From: Sphingomonadaceae bacterium | Lineage (GTDB): Bacteria; Pseudomonadota; Alphaproteobacteria; Sphingomonadales; Sphingomonadaceae | Direction of reading: 5' to 3' | NCBI GenBank assembly: GCA_947463325.1 | Contig: CANHQT010000016.1 | Span: forward strand, 1-46,197 | Length of the DNA: 46,197 nt | Part shown: piece by piece, positions 9,076 to 18,128 of the stretch | Layout of the letters: each line of letters opens with the position of its first letter | Numbering within the stretch: position 1 is the first letter of the stretch | The notes under the pieces: generated by a model | The model's input: the letters and a program-made list of their open reading frames with translations, nothing else | The model's database searches: none | What the model was told of the DNA's origin: nothing | Position numbers and translations under genes: made by a program

Positions 9076-9937
9076 ACGCCGGGTCGGGAATGGGGCGGCG
9101 ATGCGCGATCACCGGGATGCGGGCGCGCACCTCTGCCACCCTCTTGGGATCAATGGTGGCAAAGTCGATGCCGGCTTTTGTTCCCATGTCGAGCAGCACA
9201 TCCCCCCATGGATCCACCACCAGCGAATGCCCCCAGGTCGATCTGCCATCCTCGTGGTGGCCAGTCTGTGCCGGTGCGATGATGAAGCAGGCGTTCTCGA
9301 CGGCACGGGCCCGAAGCATCAATTCCCAGTGGGCGGAACCGGTTGGCACGGTAAAGGCGGACGGCACCGCAATTGCGACAGCGCCTGCGCCGGATAGAGC
9401 GGCAAACAGAGCGGGGAAGCGCAAATCATAGCAGATGGTTAGCCCCAAAAGGCCGAGCGGGGTTGGCGTGACAACCGTGTCTTCTCCGGGCGCATAGGCC
9501 GACGATTCCCGCCAGCTTTCGCCGGTTGGCAGGTCAACATCGAAGAGATGTTGCTTGTCATAATGGGCTGCAACGGAACCATCGGGGGCGAAAACCAGAT
9601 TTCGATTGCGCCACCGTCCGTCAGGTCCGGGCACGGGGATTGAGCCTGCATGGATCCAAAGACCAAAAGCGCGGGCGCAATCGGACGCAGCCATTGCCCA
9701 CGGGCTCTCATCCTGATCCACAACATGGTGGCTGGCGCGGGCCCGGTCGCGGTCGAGCAGGCCCGCCATTTCCGGCGCGAACAGCATGGATGCTCCCCCG
9801 TCCGCAGCTTCGGCAGCGGCGGTTCGAAGCATGTCGGCATTGGTCGCGGGATCAATGCCACTGGTCATTTGCAATAGGGCAATCCGTACCGGTTTTTCCG
9901 ATACAGTGTGGCCGTCGCTAACGCTTGCTGTGCTCAT
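9074..9937 (-). CDS. Carbon-nitrogen hydrolase, nitrilase superfamily (Nit-like amidase)
   Basis: A 287-residue cytoplasmic hydrolase of the nitrilase superfamily. The catalytic triad is visible: Glu56 (FAPEM), Lys128 (YDKQHLFD) and Cys169 (TICYDLRFP). The YDKQHLFDVD and RFPALF elements match the Nit1/Nit2-like branch, whose members hydrolyse deaminated glutathione or omega-amides; the exact substrate is inferred, not shown. The ATG at 9937 is the first start and lies 54 bp from the divergent M16 peptidase gene. The stop codon TAA (9076-9074) is embedded in the T-run of the terminator of the candidate sRNA on the other strand. Confidence 0.88.
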   Translation of the reverse strand: MSTASVSDGHTVSEKPVRIALLQMTSGIDPATNADMLRTAAAEAADGGASMLFAPEMAGLLDRDRARASHHVVDQDESPWAMAASDCARAFGLWIHAGSIPVPGPDGRWRNRNLVFAPDGSVAAHYDKQHLFDVDLPTGESWRESSAYAPGEDTVVTPTPLGLLGLTICYDLRFPALFAALSGAGAVAIAVPSAFTVPTGSAHWELMLRARAVENACFIIAPAQTGHHEDGRSTWGHSLVVDPWGDVLLDMGTKAGIDFATIDPKRVAEVRARIPVIAHRRPIPDPA

Positions 9938-9991
9938 GGCATCGCTCTAGCTTGAGCGCTGGCGTTCAGCCAAGCGAAAGACAGCTTCCCT

Positions 9992-12895
9992 ATGCCTCCC
10001 CGGATGATCCGTTTTCCTGCGCATGCGCTGTTGGCCCTTGGGCTATGTGCCACCCTCGTCGCGCCGATTGCGGCACAACAGCCTGCCCCGCGCTCCCCGG
10101 CTGTATCGGCCCCGGCAGTCGAGGTCGATCGCAGCGCCTGGCTTTACGAAGGCAGCGATATTCCCCGCGATGCGGGCTGGCAGTTCGGGACGCTGCAAAA
10201 TGGTCTCCGCTTCGCCGTGCGTCGCAATGGTGTGCCGCCGGGGCAGGTTACCATCCGTCTGCGTGTTGATGCAGGATCGTTGATGGAGCAGCCGCACGAG
10301 GCTGGATGGGCGCACCTGATCGAGCATCTCGCGTTTCGTGAGTCACGTTATCTGCCAAGTGGCGAGGCGCGGCGTGCCTGGCAGCGGCTCGGCGTTAGCT
10401 TTGGTAGCGACAGCAACGCCTCCACCGGCCCGACAGCGACCATTTATCAGCTCGATATTCCGGCAGCGACACCGGACGCAGTGATGCAGTCGATGCGCTA
10501 CCTCTCCGGTATGATCCGGGAGCCGGTGCTGACCGATGCCACGGTCGATGCCGAACGGCCCATCGTTATCGCTGAACGGCGCGAGCGGGACGGACCACAG
10601 TTCCGGATCGAAACCGCAAGCCGCGAGCATCTGTTTGCCGGGCAGCTTCTCTCCCAGCGATCGACCATCGGCACGGAAGAAACGTTGCGTGCCGCAAATG
10701 GCGAAGGGGTCCGCGAATTTCATCGCCGCTGGTACCGCCCTGAACGGGTGGTTATCGCCATTGCCGGCGATCTTGATCCGGCGCTGCTCGAACGCTCGAT
10801 CACGAGCCATTTCGCTGACTGGCAGGCGACAGGGCCCGCGCCTCAAGAGCCGGATCTTGGGCGGCCTGACGGCAGTCAGCCGGTCGGGCGTGTGGTCGTC
10901 GAACCATCGCAGCCAATGGTGGCGAGCCTTGCCTGGCTGAGGCCCTGGACGCGGGTGACGGACAGCATCGAATGGACGCAAGGGCTGATGCTCGACACGC
11001 TGGCGACGCTGGTCATCAACCGCAAGCTGGAGGAACGGGCAAGGGAAGGGGGCAGTTTCCTGGCCGCCCAAGTCCAGGAAGACCGCATCAATCGATCCGC
11101 CTGGGTTACGACCCTTACGGTCATTCCCATCGGCGATGATTGGAACGGGGCGATGGATGATGCCCGGTCGGTTGTTGCAGACACGCTTGCGCGCCCTGTG
11201 AGTGAGGCCGCGATCATGCGCGAATTCGCCGATGTCGAGACATTCCTGACCCGCGAACTCGCCAATGCCCAGAACGAACCTGGCACCAAGCAGGCAGATG
11301 ACCTGCTGTACGCGGTTGATATTGGAGAGACGGTAACATCGCCTGACCATGCGCTGGCGCTCTGGCGCTCGATCCGGGCGCTGGCGACCCCAGAGACTAT
11401 GCTTGCGCGGACGCGCGTGCTGTTCTCCGGCGACGCGCAGCGCGCGTTGCTGACCTCGCCGCGTCCTGTCGCGGGCGGAGAAACGGCTCTGGCTGAAGCC
11501 TTTACCCGGCCGGCACGCGCGCTTGCTGCCATCAATACCGGCCCGGTACCGAGCTTTGCCGATCTGCCTGCCCCGCGCCGTCCGGGATCGGCGCCCAAGC
11601 AGGACGATGCCGACCGTTTCGGCATGGCGCGCTGGGAGTTCGCCAACGGCGTGACTGCAATGGTGCGCGACACCAATATCGAACCAGACAAGATCCGTAT
11701 ACGTATCCGCTGGGGTGCGGGCAGGCGGGGTCTTTCCGCCACCGAACCGAACCTGTTGTGGACGGGTGAAGGCGCATTGGTTGAAAGCGGGATCGGCCGT
11801 TACGGACAGAGCCAGCTCGATCGGTTGGTCAACGGCCGTCAAATCGGCATGAGCTTCGAGGTCGATGATGATGCCTTCGAGTTCAGTGCGGAAACCAACC
11901 GCGCTGACTTTGCCGACCAGATGAGGCTGTTGGTAGCCAAATTTATGGCGCCGGGTTGGGCGCCAGCTCCTGTGCAGCGGCTTCGTTCTGGCCTTTTGCT
12001 TTCCTACGATACGTTGCGCTCGTCGCCGATGGCGGTGATGGAGAATGAGCTCGAGCATTTCCTCTATGCGCGTGACGCCCGTTTCGGTTCGCCTGATCGT
12101 GCGGCAATCGAGGCTCTGACCCCGCAGACGTTCCGCGCCTTCTGGGAGCCCCTGATGGCCGCTGGGCCGATCGAGGTGCAGCTGTTCGGTGACATGGGCG
12201 GGATTGATGTCGCGGGGGTTATGGCCTCTACCTTTGGTGGGTTGCCGCGACGCAATGTCCTGCCGCCAAATGCTCTGGCCGATGTGCGGCCCGCGCCGCC
12301 ATCCGCCGAGCCAATTACCGTCACCCATAATGGCGGGGCCACGCAGGCGGCTGTGATCATCAACTATCCGACCGGCGGCGGCCTTAACGATATCCGCACG
12401 GCCCGGCGGCTCGAGATATTGGCGGCCATTTTCAATGACCGGTTGTTTGAGCGCCTGCGCGATCGCGCCGGTGCAAGCTACAGTCAGGCGGTCGTTTCCA
12501 ACTGGCCGATGGCTTTTCCCTCGGGCGGGCACCTGTTCGTTGCAGGATTGGTGCGGCCGGAGGATAGCCAGTTGATGGTCGATGCCGCGCGCGCCATCGC
12601 CGATGAATTGATTGCGGCCCCTGTCAGTGCGGACGAGATGCAGCGGGCGGTGGGGCCGGCCACCGAACAGGTGATCCGCGCTTCATCCGGCAATGTGTTC
12701 TGGATGATACAGAGCGAAGGCGGAACGCGTGACCCAAGGCGGATGGCGGCACTGCAATCCTATATCGCGGATCTGACGCAGGTGACGCCAGCCGATCTGC
12801 AGGCACTCGCCCGGCGCTATTTGACCGCTGAACGCGCCGTCCAAATCCACATTGTTCCCGCCGTATCGCCCGCCGGCAGTGATGTCGCGCCCTAG
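9992..12895 (+). CDS. M16 family zinc metallopeptidase, secreted
   Basis: A 967-residue peptidase of the pitrilysin/insulinase clan, exported by an N-terminal signal (hydrophobic segment about 11-28 ending IAAQQ). The inverted zinc motif HLIEH is at residues 108-112 (His108, Glu111 base, His112), and the third ligand should be one of the glutamates in DAERPIVIAERRERD, about 188-195. Two tandem M16 halves are present: the active N-terminal half and an inactive C-terminal half (from about residue 530), which holds the RLRDRAGASYSQAV substrate-loop element near 820. Such proteins degrade peptides in the periplasm or at the outer membrane. There is no strong ribosome binding site before ATG 9992; an alternative ATG lies at 10004. 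It ends 12 bp from the convergent antiporter gene. Confidence 0.9.
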   Translation: MPPRMIRFPAHALLALGLCATLVAPIAAQQPAPRSPAVSAPAVEVDRSAWLYEGSDIPRDAGWQFGTLQNGLRFAVRRNGVPPGQVTIRLRVDAGSLMEQPHEAGWAHLIEHLAFRESRYLPSGEARRAWQRLGVSFGSDSNASTGPTATIYQLDIPAATPDAVMQSMRYLSGMIREPVLTDATVDAERPIVIAERRERDGPQFRIETASREHLFAGQLLSQRSTIGTEETLRAANGEGVREFHRRWYRPERVVIAIAGDLDPALLERSITSHFADWQATGPAPQEPDLGRPDGSQPVGRVVVEPSQPMVASLAWLRPWTRVTDSIEWTQGLMLDTLATLVINRKLEERAREGGSFLAAQVQEDRINRSAWVTTLTVIPIGDDWNGAMDDARSVVADTLARPVSEAAIMREFADVETFLTRELANAQNEPGTKQADDLLYAVDIGETVTSPDHALALWRSIRALATPETMLARTRVLFSGDAQRALLTSPRPVAGGETALAEAFTRPARALAAINTGPVPSFADLPAPRRPGSAPKQDDADRFGMARWEFANGVTAMVRDTNIEPDKIRIRIRWGAGRRGLSATEPNLLWTGEGALVESGIGRYGQSQLDRLVNGRQIGMSFEVDDDAFEFSAETNRADFADQMRLLVAKFMAPGWAPAPVQRLRSGLLLSYDTLRSSPMAVMENELEHFLYARDARFGSPDRAAIEALTPQTFRAFWEPLMAAGPIEVQLFGDMGGIDVAGVMASTFGGLPRRNVLPPNALADVRPAPPSAEPITVTHNGGATQAAVIINYPTGGGLNDIRTARRLEILAAIFNDRLFERLRDRAGASYSQAVVSNWPMAFPSGGHLFVAGLVRPEDSQLMVDAARAIADELIAAPVSADEMQRAVGPATEQVIRASSGNVFWMIQSEGGTRDPRRMAALQSYIADLTQVTPADLQALARRYLTAERAVQIHIVPAVSPAGSDVAP

Positions 12896-12907
12896 GGTAG
12901 GCGGCAG

Positions 12908-14695
12908 TTAATCAGCCGGAGCAACCGGTGCCGCGCGACGGGCACCAGCGCGCGGACGGGGTTCTTCGTCGAGGTCGCCGCTCTCCATGATCGCACGGCG
13001 CACTTCGGCGCGATGCTCATGGATTGATGCAATCACCGGGCCGACCGCAACGCCGATGTCGACCAGCAGTGCTTCGGCCATCTGCAGCGATCCTTCGAGC
13101 GCCTCGGGCACGGCATCATTCGCGCCGGCCCGATAAAGCGCGGCAGCCTCTCCTGCATCGCGGGCACGGGTGACGATCGGGATGTCGGGATAGCGTTCGC
13201 GAATGGCGCGGGTGAGTTGCAGCTGTTGCACCGGATCGTCCATGGTCAGCACCACGCCCGACAGGGTGACCGCGCCGAAACGATCGAGAAAGCGTCCCCG
13301 CGCGGCATCACCGTAGCGCACCTTGTATCCATGGCTGCGCGCCCGTGCGACGGCATCAATATCGGCCTCGATCGCGAGATAGCGTTTGTCGTGCCGGGAC
13401 AGCATGTCGGCGATAATCTGGCCGACACGACCAAAGCCGACGATCAGCACCAGCGGTTGACCGTCCGTGCCGAGATCATCATCGGCATGGGTCCCGTCAA
13501 TGCGCCGGGCGACAATCCGGCCTGCTTTCGCCAGCAGCGGCGTAATGGTGAGGCCGATGGCGGTGATTAACTGCCAGAAGGCCGCTGTATCTGCCGCAAC
13601 GACCCCCGCCGCCACCGCGGCGCCAAGCACGATCAGCGTGGTTTCGGATGGGCTGGCCATCAAAATGCCGACCTCTGCGGCCGTGCCGGCGCGAACCTTG
13701 GCAAAGCGCAGCAGCACCCCGGTGACGACCGCCTTGATCAGCAAGATGCCGGCAACCGCGCCCAGGACAGTCGGCCAGTTGGCAGCGACTTCCATTACGT
13801 CGACGCTCATACCGACGGTGATCAGGAACACGCCAAGTGCCAGGCCCTTGAACGGAGCGGTGATTGCCTCAACTTCCCCGTGATATTCGGTTTCCGCGAT
13901 CATCAGGCCGGCGAGCAGGGCGCCGACGATGGGGGACAGGCCGACGCTTGCGGTCGCCAGCGCGGCGAGGATCACCACCAACAGGCTGGCTGAGAGGAAT
14001 AGCTCCGGATTTTTGGCGCGCGCGGCCTGGGCGAACAGGCGTGGAAGCAGGAACCAGCCGACCAGCGCGAGCGCCGCCACCATCGCCGCGCTCTGCCACA
14101 ACAGAGTGATAAAGCCTCCGACCGGATCAGCCTGCGGCGTCGGGGCGAGCAGCGCCAGCGCAAAGATGATCGGCACGATGGCCAGATCTTCGAACAGCAG
14201 CATAGCAAAGGCATTTTGCCCAACCTTGCCCGTCGTGCCGGAAATCGGCAGCACCAGCGCGGTCGAGGAGAGAGTGAGCGCGAAGCCAAGTCCAATCGCC
14301 GATGCCCAAGGCTCCCCGAACGCCATCAAGGCGATGGTGATTGCAATGGCGCCGCCGAACAACTCGCCCGCGCCGATGCCGAACACTTTCTGCCTTAACG
14401 CCCACAGACGCCGGAACGAGAGTTCTAGGCCGATAGAGAAGAGCAGCATGACGATGCCGAATTCCGCGAAGGGCGCGATGGCCGCTTCGTCAGTGATCGT
14501 CACATAGGCCAGCCAGGGATACTCATCGACTAGCCCGCCCAGACCATGTGGTCCCACCGCGATGCCGACAAGGATGAAGCCGATGACCGGGCTGATCCTC
14601 AGCCGAGCAAAGGCCGGAATCACGATCCCTGCTGCGCCGAGAATGACTAGCGCATTGGAGAGGATATCTGCGGAGAGGCCATGGTGCTGCACCAC
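12908..14695 (-). CDS. KefB/C-type cation:proton antiporter with TrkA-N domain
   Basis: A 595-residue member of the CPA2 monovalent cation:proton antiporter family. About 12 membrane segments (1-395) include the conserved SSTALVLPI and LLFEDLAIVPI elements. A cytoplasmic RCK/TrkA-N nucleotide-binding domain follows from about residue 412, with the Rossmann loop GFGRVG. The C-terminus is basic and proline/arginine-rich. By analogy it exports K+ (or Na+) to control cytoplasmic pH or respond to electrophiles; glutathione regulation as in KefC is not shown. Start GTG 14695 is preceded by AAGG; a second GTG follows immediately and could also be used. It lies downstream of the TonB receptor gene, separated by 109 bp. 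Confidence 0.9.
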   Translation of the reverse strand: MVQHHGLSADILSNALVILGAAGIVIPAFARLRISPVIGFILVGIAVGPHGLGGLVDEYPWLAYVTITDEAAIAPFAEFGIVMLLFSIGLELSFRRLWALRQKVFGIGAGELFGGAIAITIALMAFGEPWASAIGLGFALTLSSTALVLPISGTTGKVGQNAFAMLLFEDLAIVPIIFALALLAPTPQADPVGGFITLLWQSAAMVAALALVGWFLLPRLFAQAARAKNPELFLSASLLVVILAALATASVGLSPIVGALLAGLMIAETEYHGEVEAITAPFKGLALGVFLITVGMSVDVMEVAANWPTVLGAVAGILLIKAVVTGVLLRFAKVRAGTAAEVGILMASPSETTLIVLGAAVAAGVVAADTAAFWQLITAIGLTITPLLAKAGRIVARRIDGTHADDDLGTDGQPLVLIVGFGRVGQIIADMLSRHDKRYLAIEADIDAVARARSHGYKVRYGDAARGRFLDRFGAVTLSGVVLTMDDPVQQLQLTRAIRERYPDIPIVTRARDAGEAAALYRAGANDAVPEALEGSLQMAEALLVDIGVAVGPVIASIHEHRAEVRRAIMESGDLDEEPRPRAGARRAAPVAPAD

Positions 14696-14777
14696 CCAGC
14701 CTTAACCGCAATGCGGCATGGCTGGGAAGTGCAGCAATCAAATGCGGCGGCGCATTTCTGCGCTACGGGAGAAACGC

Positions 14778-14801
14778 GCCGAGGCTATGGCAAGGCTCGG
14801 C
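14778..14801 (-). terminator. Weak candidate terminator after TonB receptor gene
   Basis: On the minus strand GCCGAG and CTCGGC form a 6-bp stem around a 12-nt loop, starting 3 bp after the receptor stop codon and followed by GCGTTTCT. The short stem and only three T residues make this doubtful. Confidence 0.25.
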
Positions 14802-14804
14802 CAA

Positions 14805-16979
14805 TCAGAAACTCAGCCGCACGGTTGCGCGGATATCGCGGCCGGCCAGCGGCACGAAATCCTTGGTGAAGCTGGCGTGGCGGCGGGCAACGGTATCGAG
14901 CAGATTGTTGCCCGAGAGGATCAGCGTCACGCCGCCATCGGCCCCAAGCGGTTTCCAGGATGCCGAAAGGTTGACCAGCGTATAGCCCTCGGTCGGGCGT
15001 TCGAAGGCGGCGATGCGCGTCTGGTCATCGGCCCATTCGACCTCGCCGCGCAGGCTGGCCACATCGCTAGCCAGCTCCAGACCACCGCGCAGCCGCAGCG
15101 GCGGAATGCGCGGCAGGTCACCACCATTGCCCGAAAGCTCTGCACGGACCACGTCCGCCACCACATCGCCCGACAACGTATAGTCCCCGAACCGCGCCAG
15201 CGGTGCGGTCAGCTCTACCTCCGCGCCGTAGAAGCGGGCGTCGCGCTGGAAATACTGGAACACCGGAAGTTCGTCTTCCTCCGCACCTGTCGGCGCGTCG
15301 AAAATGAAACCGTCAAACCAGTTGGCATAGGCCGCGATGTTCAGGCTCGCTGCGCCAAAACGCAGCCTGGTATAGCCTTCCACGCTCCAGCTCGTTTCAA
15401 GGCCGAAATCGGGATCGCCAATCTCATAGGCCTGTGTCGCGATATGCGGGCCGTCCGAGAAAAGCTCTTCTGCGGCCGGAGCACGTGATGTGCGGGCGAG
15501 GTTGATCCCGATTTTGCTGTTCTCCGCGAAATTATATGCGAAGCCGAGCGCACCGGAGAAGGCGCTGAAATCGCGGGAAATGCCGATGGCATTGGACTGC
15601 ACGTTGGTGCGCTCGAACCGCGCGGCGCCCTCGATGTCGAACGCCCCGCTGCGCACTTCCTGCAGGGTGAAGATGCCGAATTGTTCCGTGTCGTTCTGCG
15701 GCACGAAGGCTTCAGCGCCGATCGCGTTGAAATCCCGAAAGCTGTATTGGACGCCGCTGGCGCCGCGCCAGCCGCTGCGGTCACGCTGGACCAGCTCGGC
15801 GCGCGCTTCGACACCCTGGTTGAAGAAACGGGTACCGACATCATCGCCCTCGAACTCGATATGCTCATAATCGGCAAAGCCGGCGCGGATCCGCAATGTT
15901 TCGAGGAAGCCGCCGCCCAGCTGAACCTCGCCGCGCACATCGGCACGCCACTGCTTGAGGGCTATCGTGACATTCTCGTCCTCTTCTTCGCCGGCCGCCG
16001 GCATGCCTCCGCCGTGCCCGTGCCCGTGCCCGTGCCCGTGCCCGTGGCCATGTCCGTGATGATGTCCGGCGCCGGGGCGGGCAGGAATGCCATAATCGGT
16101 GTCATAATAGCTGACTGAGAAACCCAGATTGCCGCCCGGGGTGATCCAGGCGATCCCGCCGGCGGCGGACAATGTTTCTGTGGCACTGTTGGGGATGCTG
16201 CCGCGATTGAGCGCTGCTTCCTCCAGCTCCTCGGCTTCCTCAAACTCGCCGTCGGCGCGCTCTTCGGCTGCTTCTTCCAGCAGATAATCCCGGAACAGCG
16301 GGGCGACCTGAAAGCCGCCGATGCGCATGTCGTCGGTTCGTGACCATGCGGCGTCAGCGTGGAACACCAAATTGCCGGTGACGGGGACATCAATCGACCC
16401 CGCGACCGCACGCTCGTCCGCGGCGCTGCCATAGGTTGCGAGAGCATCGATGTGCACGGGTTCTTCGGGGACCGAGCGGGGGATGCGCCGGTCGAAGATG
16501 TTGACCGCGCCGCTGGCGGCGTTGGAACCGAACAGGAGGCTTGCCGGTCCACGCAGGATTTCCACGCGCTCCGCCGTCAGGGAATCGAACGCAACGGCAT
16601 GGTCAGCACTGGTGTTTGACGCATCGATCGATCCGATGCCGTCGACGAGCACGCGCACGCGCTCACCCTGGAAACCGCGCAGCACCGGGCGCGATGCGCC
16701 GGGCGTAAAGCTGGTAGCGGACACGCCCGGCTGGCGTGCCAGCGTGTCGCCGATCTGGGTGCGAACATCGCGCGCCAGCTCGTCTCCGGTCACCACTGTG
16801 ACATTACCAAGCAGGTCGAGGCTGCGGACATAGGGCGCTGTCACCACCAGGTCTTCATTGGTAGTGTGGAAATCGTCTTCGACCCGTTCTGGCGCTGCGG
16901 GCGCCGCAGTCTGCTGCGCCGCAGCCGGCACAGCGATGAGCGCAAGTGTCGAGGATGCAACGAGAAATGAAAGGCGCAC
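14805..16979 (-). CDS. TonB-dependent receptor, zinc-type (ZnuD-like)
   Basis: Outer-membrane beta-barrel receptor that imports a ligand with TonB/ExbBD energy; 724 residues from the chosen start. GTG 16979 is preferred over the longer open frame to 17105 because AGGAG (16991-16987) lies 7 nt upstream and the protein then begins with a clean signal peptide (LSFLVASSTLALIAVPAAAQQ). The plug domain has DLVVTAPYVRS, the PVLRGFQGERVRVLVDG element and ERVEILRGPASLLFGSNA. The barrel ends in a terminal aromatic, RDIRATVRLSF. An extracellular loop near residues 305-325 holds a GHHH(GH)n run, and a nearby loop is strongly acidic; both resemble Neisseria ZnuD. A Zur-like palindrome upstream agrees with zinc as ligand. 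Zinc is inferred; nickel or copper are alternatives. Confidence 0.9.
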   Translation of the reverse strand: MRLSFLVASSTLALIAVPAAAQQTAAPAAPERVEDDFHTTNEDLVVTAPYVRSLDLLGNVTVVTGDELARDVRTQIGDTLARQPGVSATSFTPGASRPVLRGFQGERVRVLVDGIGSIDASNTSADHAVAFDSLTAERVEILRGPASLLFGSNAASGAVNIFDRRIPRSVPEEPVHIDALATYGSAADERAVAGSIDVPVTGNLVFHADAAWSRTDDMRIGGFQVAPLFRDYLLEEAAEERADGEFEEAEELEEAALNRGSIPNSATETLSAAGGIAWITPGGNLGFSVSYYDTDYGIPARPGAGHHHGHGHGHGHGHGHGHGGGMPAAGEEEDENVTIALKQWRADVRGEVQLGGGFLETLRIRAGFADYEHIEFEGDDVGTRFFNQGVEARAELVQRDRSGWRGASGVQYSFRDFNAIGAEAFVPQNDTEQFGIFTLQEVRSGAFDIEGAARFERTNVQSNAIGISRDFSAFSGALGFAYNFAENSKIGINLARTSRAPAAEELFSDGPHIATQAYEIGDPDFGLETSWSVEGYTRLRFGAASLNIAAYANWFDGFIFDAPTGAEEDELPVFQYFQRDARFYGAEVELTAPLARFGDYTLSGDVVADVVRAELSGNGGDLPRIPPLRLRGGLELASDVASLRGEVEWADDQTRIAAFERPTEGYTLVNLSASWKPLGADGGVTLILSGNNLLDTVARRHASFTKDFVPLAGRDIRATVRLSF
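16014..16046. repeat. In-frame hexanucleotide repeat coding His-Gly
   Basis: Five exact copies of GTGCCC plus a further GTG (plus strand), encoding alternating Gly-His on the minus strand inside the TonB receptor. Because the unit is 6 nt, gain or loss of copies keeps the reading frame and changes only the number of histidines. Confidence 0.85.
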
Positions 16980-17014
16980 GCGTAAACTCCTGAGCTTCGA
17001 CGGATATGGGACAT

Positions 17015-17032
17015 GTAATGATATATATTTAC
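17015..17032. promoter_or_regulatory. Candidate Zur box upstream of TonB receptor
   Basis: GTAATGATATATATTTAC is an imperfect 18-bp palindrome (7 of 9 positions match between arms). It resembles Fur-family zinc regulator operators and lies 36 bp upstream of the receptor's GTG start in an AT-rich promoter region. The link to Zur is inferred from the palindrome and from the His-rich receptor it precedes. Confidence 0.5.
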
Positions 17033-17123
17033 TTTCGCAAGTGGGCCGGGTTTGGCTTGACACAAATGGCCGAGCCGACACTGCCTTGCCGCTAGGGTCT
17101 CGCATGGCTACATCAGCCGCGTG

Positions 17124-18128
17124 ATGGTGGCCTATCCTGATACTCTTGCCCTGATCGGCAACACCCCACTGGTCCGGCTTGCCGGGCCGAGCAAGGCAGC
17201 GGGTGCCGAGATTTTCGGCAAGTGCGAATTTGCCAACCCCGGCGCGTCGGTGAAGGACCGCGCCGCGCTCTATATCGTTCGCGATGCCGAGGAGCGCGGC
17301 ACGCTGCTCCCCGGAGGAACAATAGTCGAAGGGACCGCTGGCAATACCGGTATCGGCCTCGCGCTAGTGGCCAACGCGCGTGGATATCGAACCATCATTG
17401 TCATGCCCGACACGCAGAGCCGGGAAAAGATGGACACGCTGCGTGCGTTGGGGGCGGAGCTGGTTCTGGTGCCGCCAGCGCCCTTCGCCAATCCCGGCCA
17501 TTTCGTCCACACGTCGCGCAGGATCGCCGAGGAGACGGACGGGGCGGTGTGGGCCAATCAGTTTGACAATATCGCCAATCGGAAAGCGCATGTTATCGGC
17601 ACCGCCGCCGAAATTTGGGATCAGATGGATGGCCGCATTGATGGCTTCACCTGTGCGGCTGGGACTGGAGGCACTATCGCGGGGGTGGGCCTCGGCCTCA
17701 AGGAACGCGACCCTTCTGTCACCATTGCGCTGACTGATCCCCACGGCGCTGCGCTCTACAGCTATTATGCTTGTGGAGAGCTGGTTGCCGAGGGGCGTAG
17801 CTTCGCCGAAGGCATCGGGCAGAGCCGCATTACTGCCAATCTCGAAGGTGCGCCGATCGATACGCAGTTCCGCATTTCTGATGCCGAAGGCGACTATTGG
17901 GTGCAGCGCCTGCTGCATGAGGAGGGCCTATGCCTGGGCCTTTCCTCCGGGATCAATGTCGCGGGCGCCATAGCCTTGGCGCGGCAACTCGGGCCGGGCA
18001 GCCGGGTGGCGACGATCCTGTGCGATACGGGTTTCCGCTACCTTTCGACGCTGCACAATGACGAATGGCGCGCGGCTAACGGCTTTGGCCCAGCCGGCCG
18101 GCCAGCGGAGGAGCATGGTCCGTCATGA
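17124..18128 (+). CDS. cysK: Cysteine synthase A family, PLP-dependent
   Basis: Fold-type II PLP enzyme that joins sulfide to O-acetylserine to make cysteine, in the cytoplasm. Residues, counted from the GTG at 17121: PLP lysine 45 in NPGASVKDRAA, substrate loop TAGNTG at 72-77, phosphate-binding loop AAGTGGT near 184, and the conserved C-terminal CDTGFRYLSTL. The length of about 334 residues is a little over the CysK norm of 310-325. The start is ATG 17124 or the adjacent GTG 17121; neither has a clear Shine-Dalgarno. A TTGACA at 17057-17062 may be a -35 box, but no good -10 follows. The gene overlaps the next one by 4 nt (ATGA), so it leads a three-gene unit. Cystathionine beta-synthase-like activity cannot be excluded. 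Confidence 0.88.
   Translation: MVAYPDTLALIGNTPLVRLAGPSKAAGAEIFGKCEFANPGASVKDRAALYIVRDAEERGTLLPGGTIVEGTAGNTGIGLALVANARGYRTIIVMPDTQSREKMDTLRALGAELVLVPPAPFANPGHFVHTSRRIAEETDGAVWANQFDNIANRKAHVIGTAAEIWDQMDGRIDGFTCAAGTGGTIAGVGLGLKERDPSVTIALTDPHGAALYSYYACGELVAEGRSFAEGIGQSRITANLEGAPIDTQFRISDAEGDYWVQRLLHEEGLCLGLSSGINVAGAIALARQLGPGSRVATILCDTGFRYLSTLHNDEWRAANGFGPAGRPAEEHGPS

Noticed and set aside
10343-12532. Long open frame (729 codons) on the minus strand opposite the M16 peptidase
   Set aside because: It mirrors a strongly conserved M16 coding sequence in high-GC DNA, where antisense frames stay open by codon bias. It shows no recognisable domain and has no ribosome binding site.
9992-12895. Possible fusion of two peptidase genes in the M16 gene
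   Set aside because: Two tandem M16 halves, one with and one without the zinc motif, are the normal layout for long pitrilysin-type proteins.
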